A stretch of 64,000 bases of DNA. Origin: OM182 bacterium MED-G28. Its GTDB lineage: Bacteria > Pseudomonadota > Gammaproteobacteria > Pseudomonadales > Pseudohongiellaceae. The translations under genes were made by a program, and so were the position numbers. The notes under the pieces were generated by a model that was not told where the DNA came from, did no database searches, and worked only from the letters and a program-made list of their open reading frames with translations. Below are positions 38,701-48,741 of the stretch, one piece after another (position 1 is the stretch's first letter; each line of letters opens with the position of its first letter). The DNA lies in the NCBI GenBank assembly GCA_002457215.1, contig NTJZ01000001.1, positions 124,001 through 188,000 of the forward strand. Reading direction: 5' to 3'.

Positions 38701-39259
38701 AGACTTAACTCTGATACAGGAATCATCCCAAAAGGAAGGAATCTTAAATGCAGCTATTGGCAGCCTTATTCACTCAGTTTTGGAAGACTATTCTAATAGT
38801 AAGGACAAGGAGAAATTTCTATCCAATCTCGATACACAAAAGGCCTACTGGAAACTTTTACTCCGCCATAGAGTAACATCGAAGCTTGAACTAACTGAAT
38901 CGCTAACTTTTATAGAACAAACTCTAGAAAAACTACTGCAGGACAATGGTCTAAAATGGATATTTAGCCATGATTACACAGAGTGTCACAGTGAATATCC
39001 GATCACTTCAATATCCCAAGGAAAAATCCACGAGCATATTATTGATAGGACTTTGGTTGATAATAACGGTGTACGCTGGATTATTGACTATAAAACTGGA
39101 ATCCCAGTTAACGAAGAGGAAGCAGATTTCATCATTAAGCAAAAGATAGCGCATGAATCTCAGTTATATCGATACAGATCTTTGTTTGCCGAATTAGAAA
39201 ATCGAAAAACCAAAACCGCGATTTTATTTACGAGCATTCAAAAACTTATTGAAGTTTAA
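35783..39259 (+). CDS. AddA-like UvrD/Rep-family helicase-nuclease
   Basis: 1158 residues. SF1A helicase with Walker A APAGSGKT (about 29-36), AITFTRKAASEMRDR motif Ia, Walker B ILVDEFQDTS, GDAMQSCYGFRNA, LLTMHKAKGLEFDHI and YIAITRARRS, then a C-terminal nuclease with DYKTG at about 1100. Partner of the overlapping AddB-like gene. Degrades and unwinds broken DNA ends for RecA loading, as in AddAB; no RecBCD genes are in the window. Confidence 0.88.
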   Translation: MGVQTNITPADQLERDQALNIKKSFIVQAPAGSGKTGLLTLRFLRLLSVCEQPEQILAITFTRKAASEMRDRIINTLWWAAEYIGNSTSIKNNYDALRLKIAKAVLSRDQELKWQLLNNPSRLRVQTIDSFCFYLANRLPVLSQIGGNPNVSTDVELCFRDAIANTLLHLESDSALSSDVERVLSQLDNDIARIERLLIGLLQSRDQWLPYTLELGNSSDEAKNYLQSCLNELIVESIDEAREALKPYSDDLIELVNFSVMNLQQNKPSNYPNFISLDSLPESTFHALSDWQFIIELLTTKKGTWRRVVNKNIGFPTGDETDSDHQALCKLHKQQFAKLNQSLVSNDDLLESISFLRLLPDSPLDDNQWSFLTALTRVLVHLSGELLFSFRKYRKVDHTETGAAARSSLGTEENPTDITLALDHKINHILVDEFQDTSKLQLEILQQITSGWEPGDHRSLFLVGDAMQSCYGFRNANVGIYLNVQKHGLPQVSLQKLQLSANFRSDSGVVDWINRHFSTAFPAQVNISRGAVPYTSSEAVKPEYLSTAITTEIICYNEEDRSIANNEEARKIIDHIKALKNNAPSESIAILVRNRAHLNAVIPALTEHNIEWQSTDIDRMQALQSIEDLLSLTKALLNPADRLSWLALLRAPWLGLRTSDLLVIAKKANEKSIWDSLQHLDHLVSLSKDARERLPHFIEAIGYGMQYRYRISLRVLIETTWCLLRGAATLASEREITSARHYFDLLNEHEVAGGLGNITQFQEQVFSAFIPPSIQHKRSTKGTPIQLLTMHKAKGLEFDHIITPGLAKLTRSDNNPLLEWHERINSQGQARLFMAALTETGEEEDKLYSLLRHEKNYKAFLENTRLLYIAITRARRSAKLFATVGVNKKQELQIPSSSLLSRIWPEIQSEAHKRINSLQVHSADLLASKCNSKDNSARLGVPLPTLITRFTKSPAFEPKERLQLRQQLPNAETDLTLIQESSQKEGILNAAIGSLIHSVLEDYSNSKDKEKFLSNLDTQKAYWKLLLRHRVTSKLELTESLTFIEQTLEKLLQDNGLKWIFSHDYTECHSEYPITSISQGKIHEHIIDRTLVDNNGVRWIIDYKTGIPVNEEEADFIIKQKIAHESQLYRYRSLFAELENRKTKTAILFTSIQKLIEV

Positions 39260-39282
39260 CATCGGATACTTGTAAATGCTGA

Positions 39283-39846
39283 TCACTTATCTTCGTCTGC
39301 AATAGCAAATATGCCTTTAGCATTGCGAAGATAGCCTTTGTAATCCATACCGTAGCCGAACAAATAACGGTCTACAACTTCCAACCCTACAAAATCTGCT
39401 TTCATTTCTGTCAGCTTTCGATCATGAACCTTGTTCACCAAAACCGCTGTGTAAACTTCTACTGCTCCTTCCCCTTTACAATGCTTCACAATAGCTTCCA
39501 TGGTCGCGCCTTCATCGAAGATATCATCGACAATCAATACTGTTCTCTCCCTCAGCTCCAGCATTGGGTAACTATTCCACTGCAATTCCGACCCAGTGGT
39601 TCTCTCTTGATATCTACTGACCTGGATGGTATCTATTTGCAACGGAAAATTAAGGCGTGTTAAGAGATTGCCGCAGAGTATTAGGCCTCCATTCATGACA
39701 CATAGCACTATTGGGTTTTTGTTGCACAGCTGTGCCGAGATCTGTTCTGCTAGTTTATCTATTGCCGCCCCAACCTGTGTATCTGAATAAAGACGATCAG
39801 CCCGATTCGCGATTTCTTGTATACCGGCAGTCGTTACGTTCCGCAT
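39283..39846 (-). CDS. hpt: Hypoxanthine-guanine phosphoribosyltransferase
   Basis: 187 residues. Purine salvage: converts hypoxanthine or guanine plus PRPP to IMP or GMP. PRPP motif VLIVDDIFDEGATM, substrate-region KADFVGLEVVDRYLFGYGMDY. Convergent with the AddA-like gene (23 bp), 22 bp after the MscS gene on the same strand. Confidence 0.93.
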   Translation of the reverse strand: MRNVTTAGIQEIANRADRLYSDTQVGAAIDKLAEQISAQLCNKNPIVLCVMNGGLILCGNLLTRLNFPLQIDTIQVSRYQERTTGSELQWNSYPMLELRERTVLIVDDIFDEGATMEAIVKHCKGEGAVEVYTAVLVNKVHDRKLTEMKADFVGLEVVDRYLFGYGMDYKGYLRNAKGIFAIADEDK

Positions 39847-39868
39847 TTAATAAGCACCATTGCAAATA

Positions 39869-40972
39869 TCACGAGCGCATTTCAGGAACTAGCCCATCAA
39901 TGCCGTCGAGAGTAGTGGTTGGGAATGCAAAGTCCGCTTCATGAAAATGGACTATCTCAATAATTTTCAGCATGACATCTTGTTTGATTTCATGAAATTG
40001 AATCCAATCAGTGGTTTTGGTGAAGGTATATACAAATAAATCCAGAGAGCAAGCAGCGTAAGTATTAAAATTAACAATCAGAGTTAGAGAGGAATCAATA
40101 TCGTCATGGTTTTGCAACATTGTCTTTATCCCCTCGACAATTCGCGCCATCTTCTCTGCGTCTTGATAACGAATACCGATAGTTTCGTAAATCCTTCTAT
40201 TCGTCATGCGCGAAGGGTTTTCTAAAGCCAAGGTGGTGAAAACAGAGTTAGGTATATACAAAGGCCTTTTGTCAAAAGTTCTAACTACTGTTAGCCTCCA
40301 ACCTATACTTTCTACTGTGCCTTCAATGTTTCGGTCAGGCGACCGAATCCAGTCACCTATCGCAAATGGGCGGTCGAGATAAATCATCAACCCTCCGAAG
40401 AAATTAGAAAGAAGGTCTTGCGCCGCAAAACCCACAGCCAAACCACCGACACCACCAAATGCCAGCAAGGCGGTAATCTCAATGCCTACAGTGGGCAAAG
40501 CCACCAGTGCAGCTGAAATTACAGTGGAAAGGCGTAGTAATTTAGCGAGCGCGTGAAGAGTCGTCGGATCAAAGCGAGTTTGCTCTGAGTCTGGCTGCCT
40601 TTGGAGATTTTCAAGAATTCGCGCTTCAGCAGAACTAATAAAGCGCACAAGAAAAATCATAATAAGAACGATAAACGCAAGCTGCCCCACCAAATCCAGA
40701 TTACTTGAGGCAAAGAGATCAGACTCTATGTAGCCTGCACTAATTCGCACTGCCCAGAGCAAACCGAAAATCAGGATAAACCATGATAATGGTTTATGGG
40801 CTGCTTCAAACAAAGCATCATCCCAAACATTGTCAGTTTTCTGCAGGTGATGCTCTAGAATATTAAGTAGACGCATCGCTAGGTAGCGCACTATTAAGGT
40901 AACGGTGACGACAGCAAATACCTCTACCCCCCAACCAAGATCACTCAAACTGTCTAGAGATAACCAATCCAC
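39869..40972 (-). CDS. MscS-family mechanosensitive ion channel
   Basis: 367 residues. About four to five transmembrane helices in the first 200 residues, pore-lining helix then the MscS core: FGGVGGLAVGFAAQDLLSNFFGGLMIYLDRP-type region (about 172-202) and GDWIRSPDRNIEGTVESIGWRLT beta domain, then a cytoplasmic alpha/beta vestibule. Releases solutes on hypo-osmotic shock. Fifteen bp after nagZ. Confidence 0.9.
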   Translation of the reverse strand: MDWLSLDSLSDLGWGVEVFAVVTVTLIVRYLAMRLLNILEHHLQKTDNVWDDALFEAAHKPLSWFILIFGLLWAVRISAGYIESDLFASSNLDLVGQLAFIVLIMIFLVRFISSAEARILENLQRQPDSEQTRFDPTTLHALAKLLRLSTVISAALVALPTVGIEITALLAFGGVGGLAVGFAAQDLLSNFFGGLMIYLDRPFAIGDWIRSPDRNIEGTVESIGWRLTVVRTFDKRPLYIPNSVFTTLALENPSRMTNRRIYETIGIRYQDAEKMARIVEGIKTMLQNHDDIDSSLTLIVNFNTYAACSLDLFVYTFTKTTDWIQFHEIKQDVMLKIIEIVHFHEADFAFPTTTLDGIDGLVPEMRS

Positions 40973-40987
40973 AATTTCTTCCTCTTG

Positions 40988-42019
40988 CTAATTCGATGTT
41001 AAAGACGCAACCATGTCCTTTGCTGCATGCCATTTCGGCTCATTGTATAAATCACTAATCTCTGCAGCTGGTTCTGAACGCATACCTGAGATTCTTGAAT
41101 GCCCTTCGATACCCGAAAACTCTATCCAATCCGCAACATTCAAAGCCGCTGCTCGATCATTGCATACTAGTATCATGTCACAGCCAGCATTAAGCGCGAG
41201 GGCAGCTCTATCTGCCGCATCGCCTGCTCCATGCGCCGCAGTCATAGATAAATCATCAGAAAATACAACTCCCTCGAACTTTAGCTCATCTCTGATTTTT
41301 TCTTGAATCCATAGCGTTGAATAACCAGCACAATTTTCATCGACAGCAGGATATCTGACATGTGCTGGCATGAGAGCACCTAATTTAGGAGCTAACTCTG
41401 CAAATACGCGATAATCGTTATTTAGCAGTTCTTCAGAGGTGCGGTCATCGCAAGGAAGTTCAATATGAGAATCAGCTTCGACGGTTCCATGACCTGGAAA
41501 ATGCTTGCCTGTGGCCTTCATGCCAGCAGCATTCATTCCATCGATATAAGACGATGCAGTCAACACTAGCGCATCCGCATTATTTGCAAAAGCACGATCT
41601 CCGATAACTTGACTTTTTGTGGTAAGCAAATCTAATACCGGCGCAAAACTGAGATCGAGGCCGTAATGGAGCACTTCAGCTGCCATTGCCCAGCCACACT
41701 GTTTTGCTACTTCCAAACCACGCTTTTTATTTTCCGCTACGGCCTCTCCTATTAATTGCAAAGCTGGCAATTTTAAAAATCCCTCACGAAACCTTTGAAC
41801 TCTGCCGCCCTCTTGATCAACAGCTATTAATAATTCTTTTCTGCACTCTCGCACTGCTGCAATTAACTCTTTGAGCTGCAGCGGTGACTCATAATTACGG
41901 CTGAATAAAATTAATCCACCCACTGATCGCCTTTGCAAGAGATCATATTCGAAGGAAGAAATTGAAGTTCCCTCCAGATCTAACATAAGCACACCCGGAG
42001 GATTATTTTGTTTATTCAT
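40988..42019 (-). CDS. nagZ: Beta-N-acetylhexosaminidase
   Basis: 343 residues, glycoside hydrolase family 3, cytoplasmic. Removes GlcNAc from GlcNAc-anhydroMurNAc peptides in cell-wall recycling. NagZ signatures: LLIAVDQEGGRVQR, GKHFPGHGTVEADSH with the catalytic His loop, and nucleophile Asp in VVFSDDLSM. First gene of the nagZ-mscS-hpt run. Confidence 0.95.
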   Translation of the reverse strand: MNKQNNPPGVLMLDLEGTSISSFEYDLLQRRSVGGLILFSRNYESPLQLKELIAAVRECRKELLIAVDQEGGRVQRFREGFLKLPALQLIGEAVAENKKRGLEVAKQCGWAMAAEVLHYGLDLSFAPVLDLLTTKSQVIGDRAFANNADALVLTASSYIDGMNAAGMKATGKHFPGHGTVEADSHIELPCDDRTSEELLNNDYRVFAELAPKLGALMPAHVRYPAVDENCAGYSTLWIQEKIRDELKFEGVVFSDDLSMTAAHGAGDAADRAALALNAGCDMILVCNDRAAALNVADWIEFSGIEGHSRISGMRSEPAAEISDLYNEPKWHAAKDMVASLTSN

Positions 42020-42600
42020 TGACCCTATTTAGTAATAAGAAATTGGACTTTTAAAACACTCAATAGTTTAGCTACTAATATTAATTCAACACGTAAGCTT
42101 GCCACAATTTTTCTCAAATAGTATGTTTTGTTTAAAGATGTATTCAACACAAGTAATCGAGAGAAAAATTCTTAGCTGTTTAGAAAAAAGCTATTGTGCC
42201 TTTAGCATAGGTTATTTTTATGAAAAATCTCGTAAGTGGACCCTTGGATTAGCGATAGACTGCATATAAGTATACGCAGCAGAGCAATCTAGTAGTACTG
42301 CTTAAAACCAAATGATCGAAAGCAAAGTTGGCCAACCTAATGCCTCTAGATAGAAACACTCTTTCCCGCAGCCGCAGACTCACCTAAAAATTAGCCCTGC
42401 TCATAGAAATTGAAATCCAAAATAGGTTTACACTCATGAATCCATCCTGTCAGAGAACACAATTAAGGTCCTTTCCAATGCTATTTATTAGCTAATCCAG
42501 CTCAGCAAGGGCTTCCGGATTCTTTCTCTCTGACAGCTAGTTTCCGTGATCGTTTATTTCCACCTAAGAAGCTATTTAGCTAGGTATCATTAAAGTTCTC
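42020..42600. other. Large gap between divergent nagZ and lexA, no gene found
   Basis: 581 bp with stop codons in all frames at short intervals and no frame of protein-like composition. No RNA gene recognised. It must contain the nagZ promoter (minus) and perhaps degraded coding DNA. Confidence 0.4.
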
Positions 42601-42633
42601 TTGAGATTGACAGACAACTGTATATAATTACAG
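42601..42633 (+). promoter_or_regulatory. lexA promoter with overlapping SOS box
   Basis: -35 TTGAGA (42601-42606), 16 bp, -10 TATAAT (42623-42628). The LexA operator CTGTATATAATTACAG (42618-42633) fits CTGT-N8-ACAG and covers the -10, so LexA would block its own transcription. Confidence 0.88.
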
Positions 42634-42658
42634 TTGTTTGCTTACAGAGGGTTCTCGG

Positions 42659-43267
42659 ATGCACAAGTTAACTTCCCGGCAGGAAGAAATACTCTGCTAT
42701 ATCAAAGACTATTTACAAGATACAGGATTCCCACCAACTCGCTCAGAAATAGCGCAACAAATGGGCTTTAGGTCACCTAATGCGGCAGAAGAGCATCTCC
42801 GGGCCCTCGCTCGAAAAGGGGCCATTGAGATGATGCCAGGTACCTCTCGAGGTATAAAATTGCCCATTAATGAACAATTAGGCCTACCTATCATTGGTCA
42901 GGTTGCAGCAGGCAGCCCAATTTTAGCTGAAGAATCTATCGCTGATTACTGTGATATTCCACCGGATATGTTTAAACCAAAGGCTGATTACTTATTAACG
43001 GTAAAAGGTACCAGTATGGTGGGAATAGGAATTTATGAAGACGATTTGCTCGCTGTACACAAAGTAGACAGTGCCAATAATGGAGACATAGTTGTTGCCA
43101 GAATTGATGACGAGGTTACCGTAAAAAGATTAGAGACTAACCGAAGCAAATATAAAGTGAATTTAATAGCTGAGAATCCTGATTTCTCCCCTATAGAAGT
43201 AGATGTGCGTAGTAATGATTTTGCAATAGAAGGAATAAGCGTCGGTGTAATTCGCCGGGGCCTGTGA
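42659..43267 (+). CDS. lexA: SOS repressor LexA
   Basis: 202 residues from ATG 42659, with AGAGGG eight bases upstream. Winged-helix DNA-binding domain 1-70 ([21 protein letters not shown]), cleavage site A84-G85, Ser119 (GTSM) and Lys156 (VKRLE) as catalytic dyad. Length and key positions equal those of Escherichia LexA. Self-cleaves with RecA filament. Convergent with topA; no sulA-like gene beside it. Confidence 0.97.
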   Translation: MHKLTSRQEEILCYIKDYLQDTGFPPTRSEIAQQMGFRSPNAAEEHLRALARKGAIEMMPGTSRGIKLPINEQLGLPIIGQVAAGSPILAEESIADYCDIPPDMFKPKADYLLTVKGTSMVGIGIYEDDLLAVHKVDSANNGDIVVARIDDEVTVKRLETNRSKYKVNLIAENPDFSPIEVDVRSNDFAIEGISVGVIRRGL

Positions 43268-43360
43268 CCGCTATAATCAATCACTGAAAAAGGATCTTCA
43301 CCAACGACCAACATACTAGTTTGGGCTACCAATTCCAGAACGACCAAGAAATTGTAATCT

Positions 43361-46024
43361 TTATTTTGTGGTTTTCTTTTTAGCCACTTTCTTTTTCTTC
43401 GGCGCTTTGGTTATCTCCCAGTTACCATCCTTGTAAATAGCCTTCCATCCAGTTGCTTTCTTATCTACTTCAGTTTGAACGTACTGCTCTTTTGTTTTTC
43501 GACTATAACGAACTAGAGTCTTGTTTCCTTTATCATCTTGAGTAGGCGCATCAAATAGAAACAAATATTTTGGATCAATTTTATCCTTATGGGGAAGCAG
43601 CTCTTCAACAAATGGCGCTCGCGTTTCTCTATTGCGGGGAAATTTACTCGCCGCTAAAAACAAACCAGATGCTCCATCTCGCAGGATATAATGATCCTCT
43701 ACCGTCTCACATATAAGTTCTGGCATTGGCACTGGGTCCATTTTTGGCGGAGCTGCTTCACCATTACGCAATAACTTACGCGTATTAGAGCAATCCTTAT
43801 TACCGCATCCAAAGTATTTGCCAAATCGTCCAGTTTTAAGCTGCATGTCAGCGCCACATTTGTCACATTCGATAACCGGCCCTTCATAACCACGAATTTT
43901 GAATACGCCATTTTCAACATCGTACCCAGAACAATCTGGATTATTTCCGCACACATGTAATTTACGTTTTTCATCTATTAGATAAGAGTCCATTGCTGTA
44001 TTGCACTCTGTGCACCGTCGCTTCGTGCGGAGTAGGATATTTTCTTGTGCTTCCGCTTCCTCAGCCGTATCCGTGCGGATAGCTTCTTCACCTGGAGTCA
44101 GGTTAATAGTATGTTTGCATTGTTCTTTCTTAGGTAAAGAATACCCCGAACAGCCTAGAAATACGCCAGTAGATGCTGTTCTTATTTGCATGGTAAGCCC
44201 ACATTCAGGGCAGGGAATATCAACGCCTGTGGGGTCATTCGTGCGCATGCCTCCATCAGTTGCTTCTGCTTTTGCGAGCTGGCTAGTAAACCCCTCGAAG
44301 AAGTCATTCAGTAGTTTTTTCCAATCTTTCTCTCCTGCAGCCACTTCATCCAATGATTCTTCCATCTTTGCGGTAAAATCATAGTCCATCAGGTCAGTAA
44401 AACTTTCGTGCAGCCTTTCAGCGACGATGTCGCCGATCTTCAATGCATAGAAACGTTTACTTTCAACTCGAACATAACCTCGGTCCTGAATAGTTGAAAT
44501 AATCGAGGCGTAAGTGGATGGTCGACCAATATCACGTTTTTCTAATTCCTTTATTAAACTCGCTTCGGTAAAACGGGCCGGAGGCTTAGTGAAATTTTGA
44601 AAAGGCTCTAACGTATCTAATTTTAGAGTCTGCCCAACCTCTACATGCGGCAACACTATGTCTTCTTCTTGTGATGGCATAACTTTTAAATAACCATCAA
44701 ACTGCATAATGCGACCTTTTGTACGAAGTGAGAATTTGTCTGCACCAATAGTAATACTGCTACTTAAATATTTAGCTGGAGGCATTTGGCAGGCAACGAA
44801 ATACTGCCAAATTAAGCGATAGAGACGAACTGCATCTGATTCCATACCCATTAAGTGATCAGCCTCTACTTTTACCTCACTTGGGCGAATTGCTTCGTGT
44901 GCTTCCTGTGCCCCTTCTTTGGAACTATAACTGTGAGGCGCTTCAGGTAAGTATTGATCTCCAAAATTAGACTCAATGTAATTCCGACACATAGACACAG
45001 CATCATTACTTAAGTGCGTCGAGTCAGTCCGCATGTAGGTAATGTAGCCAGCCTCATAGAGGCGCTGGGCCATCATCATCGTTTTCTTAACCCCGAACCC
45101 CAATCTAGTACTCGCGGCCTGCTGCAGGGTAGAGGTAATCAGAGGAGGCTTCGCTTTCGAAGAGGTTGGTCGATCATCTCGCTTTAGAACTTTAAATTCT
45201 GCCGCATTTAGGATCGCCAAGGCCGCATCAGTATCAGACTTGTTGTCAGGACGAAAATTTCTGTCCTTATCTTTAGTAACTTGACACCGCAGTTTAGCAG
45301 AATCAGGAGTAACTAAATTTGCAAACACTTCCCAGTATTCATCGGGTATAAAGGCCCGGATTTCTCGCTCACGCTCAACCACCAAGCGAACAGCTACTGA
45401 CTGAACGCGGCCTGCAGATAACCCTCTGGCAACTTTTGCCCACAGCAATGGTGAAACCATGAAGCCCACCACCCTATCAAGGAATCGTCTTGCCTGTTGA
45501 GCTTCAACATAGCGCATATCAACCTCGCCAGGTTCTGAAAAAGCTTCAGCAACTGCGCGCTTGGTAATCTCATTGAAAACAACCCGCTTGTAGCGATTTG
45601 GGTCCCCGCCTATCGATTCTTTCAAATGCCAAGCGATAGCCTCTCCTTCCCTATCCAAATCCGTGGCCAGATAAATATTTTCTGCGTCTTTCGCCAACTT
45701 CTTTAATTCAGCGACAACTTTTTCTTTCCCTGGCAGAATCTGATAGTTTGCTTTCCAGTCCTTGCCTGGGTCTATTCCCATTCTGGTTACAAGTTGTTGT
45801 TTAGCCTTCTTTTTCTTGAAAGCTATCTTTTCTTCTGGTTTCATTTTGCGCGTAGCTGCCGCCGCCGCTGCACGGGCCTTTGTATCTATAGGCTTACCGC
45901 TGCCGCTAGTCGGCAAATCACGTATATGACCAACGCTAGACTTCACCACAAATTCAGGACCTAAGTACTTGTTTATAGTCTTGGCTTTTGCGGGTGACTC
46001 TACTATGACAAGCGATCTAGGCAT
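43361..46024 (-). CDS. topA: DNA topoisomerase I
   Basis: 887 residues. Relaxes negative supercoils by a single-strand break. Toprim domain ([13 protein letters not shown] at 5-17; [11 protein letters not shown]), catalytic Tyr330 in [10 protein letters not shown], then C-terminal topoisomerase zinc ribbons: [28 protein letters not shown] each with a paired cysteine set, and a Lys-rich end. Single gene. Confidence 0.97.
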   Translation of the reverse strand: MPRSLVIVESPAKAKTINKYLGPEFVVKSSVGHIRDLPTSGSGKPIDTKARAAAAAATRKMKPEEKIAFKKKKAKQQLVTRMGIDPGKDWKANYQILPGKEKVVAELKKLAKDAENIYLATDLDREGEAIAWHLKESIGGDPNRYKRVVFNEITKRAVAEAFSEPGEVDMRYVEAQQARRFLDRVVGFMVSPLLWAKVARGLSAGRVQSVAVRLVVEREREIRAFIPDEYWEVFANLVTPDSAKLRCQVTKDKDRNFRPDNKSDTDAALAILNAAEFKVLKRDDRPTSSKAKPPLITSTLQQAASTRLGFGVKKTMMMAQRLYEAGYITYMRTDSTHLSNDAVSMCRNYIESNFGDQYLPEAPHSYSSKEGAQEAHEAIRPSEVKVEADHLMGMESDAVRLYRLIWQYFVACQMPPAKYLSSSITIGADKFSLRTKGRIMQFDGYLKVMPSQEEDIVLPHVEVGQTLKLDTLEPFQNFTKPPARFTEASLIKELEKRDIGRPSTYASIISTIQDRGYVRVESKRFYALKIGDIVAERLHESFTDLMDYDFTAKMEESLDEVAAGEKDWKKLLNDFFEGFTSQLAKAEATDGGMRTNDPTGVDIPCPECGLTMQIRTASTGVFLGCSGYSLPKKEQCKHTINLTPGEEAIRTDTAEEAEAQENILLRTKRRCTECNTAMDSYLIDEKRKLHVCGNNPDCSGYDVENGVFKIRGYEGPVIECDKCGADMQLKTGRFGKYFGCGNKDCSNTRKLLRNGEAAPPKMDPVPMPELICETVEDHYILRDGASGLFLAASKFPRNRETRAPFVEELLPHKDKIDPKYLFLFDAPTQDDKGNKTLVRYSRKTKEQYVQTEVDKKATGWKAIYKDGNWEITKAPKKKKVAKKKTTK

Positions 46025-46380
46025 CTAATGGTTTGCTTACTAAGGATTTGTCGAAAATTTGAGCAAAATTGAATTCTGCCACCTCAAACAGCGCACATAT
46101 ATAAGGGCAAGTTTCCGCCCGGTCAAGTTTTCTCTGAAAAAAGTGCACAACTATTTAAAATAGAAATAGCTCGAATGAGCAAAATCTATACAAATGAAAG
46201 AGAGAAATTAGAAGCTTTTCACACCCAGCGCAAAAAAACACACAACCTTATTTGGTCAAATTTCAAATGATGATATATGAGAGAATATCTGCTTGTAGCC
46301 ACTTATAACTTAGGATAAAAACAATGCTACATGACGCCTAAATATTCCAAAGAGGAATTCTTAAAGAGTCAATTAAAAGC
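46025..46380. other. Intergenic gap between ilvE and topA, nothing firm
   Basis: 356 bp, both neighbours on minus. Should hold the topA promoter. A 31-codon plus-strand frame at 46175-46270 (start MSKIYTNERE) has no ribosome-binding site and is not called. No terminator hairpin for ilvE seen. Confidence 0.4.
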
Positions 46381-47433
46381 TTAGATTTCCACTTCATGTA
46401 ACCAATTAAAATCGTCTGCAAGCTCACCTTTTTGAATACCCACTAAAAAATCATACATTTTTTGCATGATAGGTCCAACAGTTTGACCATCTTGAGAAAC
46501 AGTGTGCCATTTTTCATCAAACCAAATTTTTCCAACAGGTGATAACACAGCAGCTGTGCCGCAGGCTGCAACTTCTTCGAATTGTGAAAACTCTTTACGC
46601 AAGTCGATTGGACGCTCTTCAGTTTTCATAGATAGCTGTTTTGCAGCCAATTCCATTAATGACCGTCGCGTAATACTTGGAAGAATTGCGTTTGAGGAAG
46701 GTGTTATAAAAGAACCATCTTTCATTGCAATTACAATATTCGCTGAACCAGCTTCATCAATATAACGATGCTCGGCCGAATCTAAATATAAAGCCTCATT
46801 AGCACCTAATTCCTTTGCTTTTAAGGTGGCCAATAGCCCCCCAGCATAGTTAGCACCTGCTTTAAAACTACCAGTTCCTGCTGGCGCAGCGCGGTCCATC
46901 TCTGAAACCGCAAGGCTAATCACAGCCAATCCTGTATCTTTATAATAGGGACCTACCGGCGACACAAATACTCGGAATTCATACTGTTGGGCAGGATTAA
47001 GTCCGAGGTTTTCGCCAACGCCAATTAACATAGGTCGTATATATAAAGAAGCACCTGACCCGTAAGGGGGAATCCAAGCTGAGTTAGCACGCACCGTTTC
47101 TTCAATAGCCCTAATAAACAATGACTTTGGGACTTCAGGCATCAATAGCCGCTGTGTAGTTAAATTCATCCGTTCGCTGTTTAAATCTGGGCGAAACAAC
47201 AACACTCGACCATCTTCAGCGGTTTGAGCTTTCATGCCTTCGAAACATTGTTGCGCATAATGTAGTGATGGCGCACCCTCATGAACTAATATCATTTCAT
47301 CATTAACTAAAGACCCTGCATTCCAAGTCCCATTTTCATAGGATGCAGTAAACCGATAATCAGTTTTTGAATACTGAAATCCTAATTGAGCCCAATTAAG
47401 GGCTTTCTTTTTCACTTTTGCGTCCAATTCCAA
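46381..47433 (-). CDS. ilvE: Branched-chain amino acid aminotransferase
   Basis: 350 residues, the longer class of fold-type IV BCAT. PLP enzyme for the last step of Val, Leu and Ile synthesis. PLP Lys in GSFKAGANYAGGL, LYLDSAEHRYIDEAGSANI and a TP(S)SNAILPSITRRS region; C-terminal GTAAVLSPVG. Single gene, divergent from tatD. Confidence 0.94.
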   Translation of the reverse strand: MELDAKVKKKALNWAQLGFQYSKTDYRFTASYENGTWNAGSLVNDEMILVHEGAPSLHYAQQCFEGMKAQTAEDGRVLLFRPDLNSERMNLTTQRLLMPEVPKSLFIRAIEETVRANSAWIPPYGSGASLYIRPMLIGVGENLGLNPAQQYEFRVFVSPVGPYYKDTGLAVISLAVSEMDRAAPAGTGSFKAGANYAGGLLATLKAKELGANEALYLDSAEHRYIDEAGSANIVIAMKDGSFITPSSNAILPSITRRSLMELAAKQLSMKTEERPIDLRKEFSQFEEVAACGTAAVLSPVGKIWFDEKWHTVSQDGQTVGPIMQKMYDFLVGIQKGELADDFNWLHEVEI

Positions 47434-47571
47434 AATATCTCGATTGTTGAAGTAATCATAACTATATTATCCGGCATAAGTTCATTAATATCTACGATGC
47501 CCACTTGTGGTTGAGTAGCGATGCTACGGCGCTTCAGATAGACTCTGGCGCTTTTCAGACGCTAAGAACTT

Positions 47572-48384
47572 ATGCATCTAATAGATATCGGAGCAAATCT
47601 CACTCATGAATCATTCGAGAATGATTTTGAGCAGGTAGTTGCTGACGCCAAATCAGCACAACTGAGACACATCATTATTACAGGAACAGACTTAGCTACC
47701 AGTAAAGCCGCTCAAAAGATAGCAGCAAAGCAACCTGACTTTTTCAGTAGTACCGTTGGTTTTCATCCTCATGTCGCCAAATCCGTTAGCTCAATTGACC
47801 TATCTGCTGCAAAACTCCTCAGCTGTGCTGATCATGTTGCCGCGATTGGAGAGACAGGACTCGATTTCAATCGGAATTTTTCAGCGAAAGAAGATCAATT
47901 ACGGATTTTTGAGCATCATCTAGAGTTGGCCGCAGAGTTACAAAAGCCCGTTTTCTTGCATCAAAGAGATGCGCACGACGAGTTTTTCCCTTTGCTGCAG
48001 AAATACCGACCTAATTTAGTGGGTGGAGTTGTCCACTGTTTTACCGATACTGCTCGAGCATTACATGATTATCTGGAATTAGACATGTATATCGGCATCA
48101 CTGGCTGGATTTGTGATGAAAGACGGGGGCAAGAACTACAACGAGCCGTAGGCAAGGTTCCCGAAGATCGACTTCTTATAGAAACCGACTCTCCTTATTT
48201 ACTGCCTCGCAGCCTACACCCAAAACCAAAATCCCGCAGAAACGAGCCGTCTCACTTGATTGAAGTTGCCAAAAGCATTGCTCTGCATAGCGGCCGAGAA
48301 CTAGACGATGTAGTGAGGTGCTCCACAGAAAACGCAGTCCGCCTGTTTAGGCTGCCCGTCAGTTTGAGCTTGGAAAACTCATAG
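47572..48384 (+). CDS. tatD: TatD-family metal-dependent DNase/hydrolase
   Basis: 270 residues, TIM-barrel amidohydrolase-like. Metal ligand motifs: DIGANLTHESF at the start, GFHPH, GETGLDF, HQRDAHDEF, VHCFTD and ETDSPYLLPR. TatD itself is a 3'-5' DNase linked to DNA repair; the N-terminus fits the TatD rather than YcfH branch. No tat export genes adjacent. Confidence 0.92.
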   Translation: MHLIDIGANLTHESFENDFEQVVADAKSAQLRHIIITGTDLATSKAAQKIAAKQPDFFSSTVGFHPHVAKSVSSIDLSAAKLLSCADHVAAIGETGLDFNRNFSAKEDQLRIFEHHLELAAELQKPVFLHQRDAHDEFFPLLQKYRPNLVGGVVHCFTDTARALHDYLELDMYIGITGWICDERRGQELQRAVGKVPEDRLLIETDSPYLLPRSLHPKPKSRRNEPSHLIEVAKSIALHSGRELDDVVRCSTENAVRLFRLPVSLSLENS

Positions 48385-48507
48385 GAGATAGTGGCAATCT
48401 CTCTCTAGCTCCTCGTTCTCTCTATCCTCTAGGACATTCTTATCTAGATCTCGATAATCGATTTCTGGATTACAGATCATTTCGTTTCCGCCCCAAACCT
48501 TGATATA

Positions 48508-48741
48508 TCAAAATAAATTAAGAAGATCTTCCAATTGAAATGGCCAACCTATTTCTTCTTTAGTTTGCTTATTCTTAACCACTGGAATTCTAATCCCATA
48601 AATTTCAACCATTGATTCATCTATGCTGATATCAATTGACTCAAGATGGAATTCTTTGAAAGATCGCAATTCAATCAATAAGTTTTCTGCCAATTCGCAC
48701 AGATGACAGCCGTCAGTGGTGTATAAGATCAGGGTTTGCAT
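48508..48741 (-). CDS. Glutaredoxin-like (DUF836) protein
   Basis: 77 residues with a thioredoxin-fold start: LILYTTDGCHLCELAENLL places a CxxC at about 12-15, and IRIPVVKN supplies the cis-Pro loop. DUF836/YfbM-type thiol protein, cytoplasmic, partner unknown. Convergent with tatD, divergent from the MoxR operon. Confidence 0.85.
   Translation of the reverse strand: MQTLILYTTDGCHLCELAENLLIELRSFKEFHLESIDISIDESMVEIYGIRIPVVKNKQTKEEIGWPFQLEDLLNLF

Noticed and set aside
46175..46270. 31-codon frame between ilvE and topA
   Set aside because: No ribosome-binding site and no similarity I recognise; cannot be distinguished from chance.
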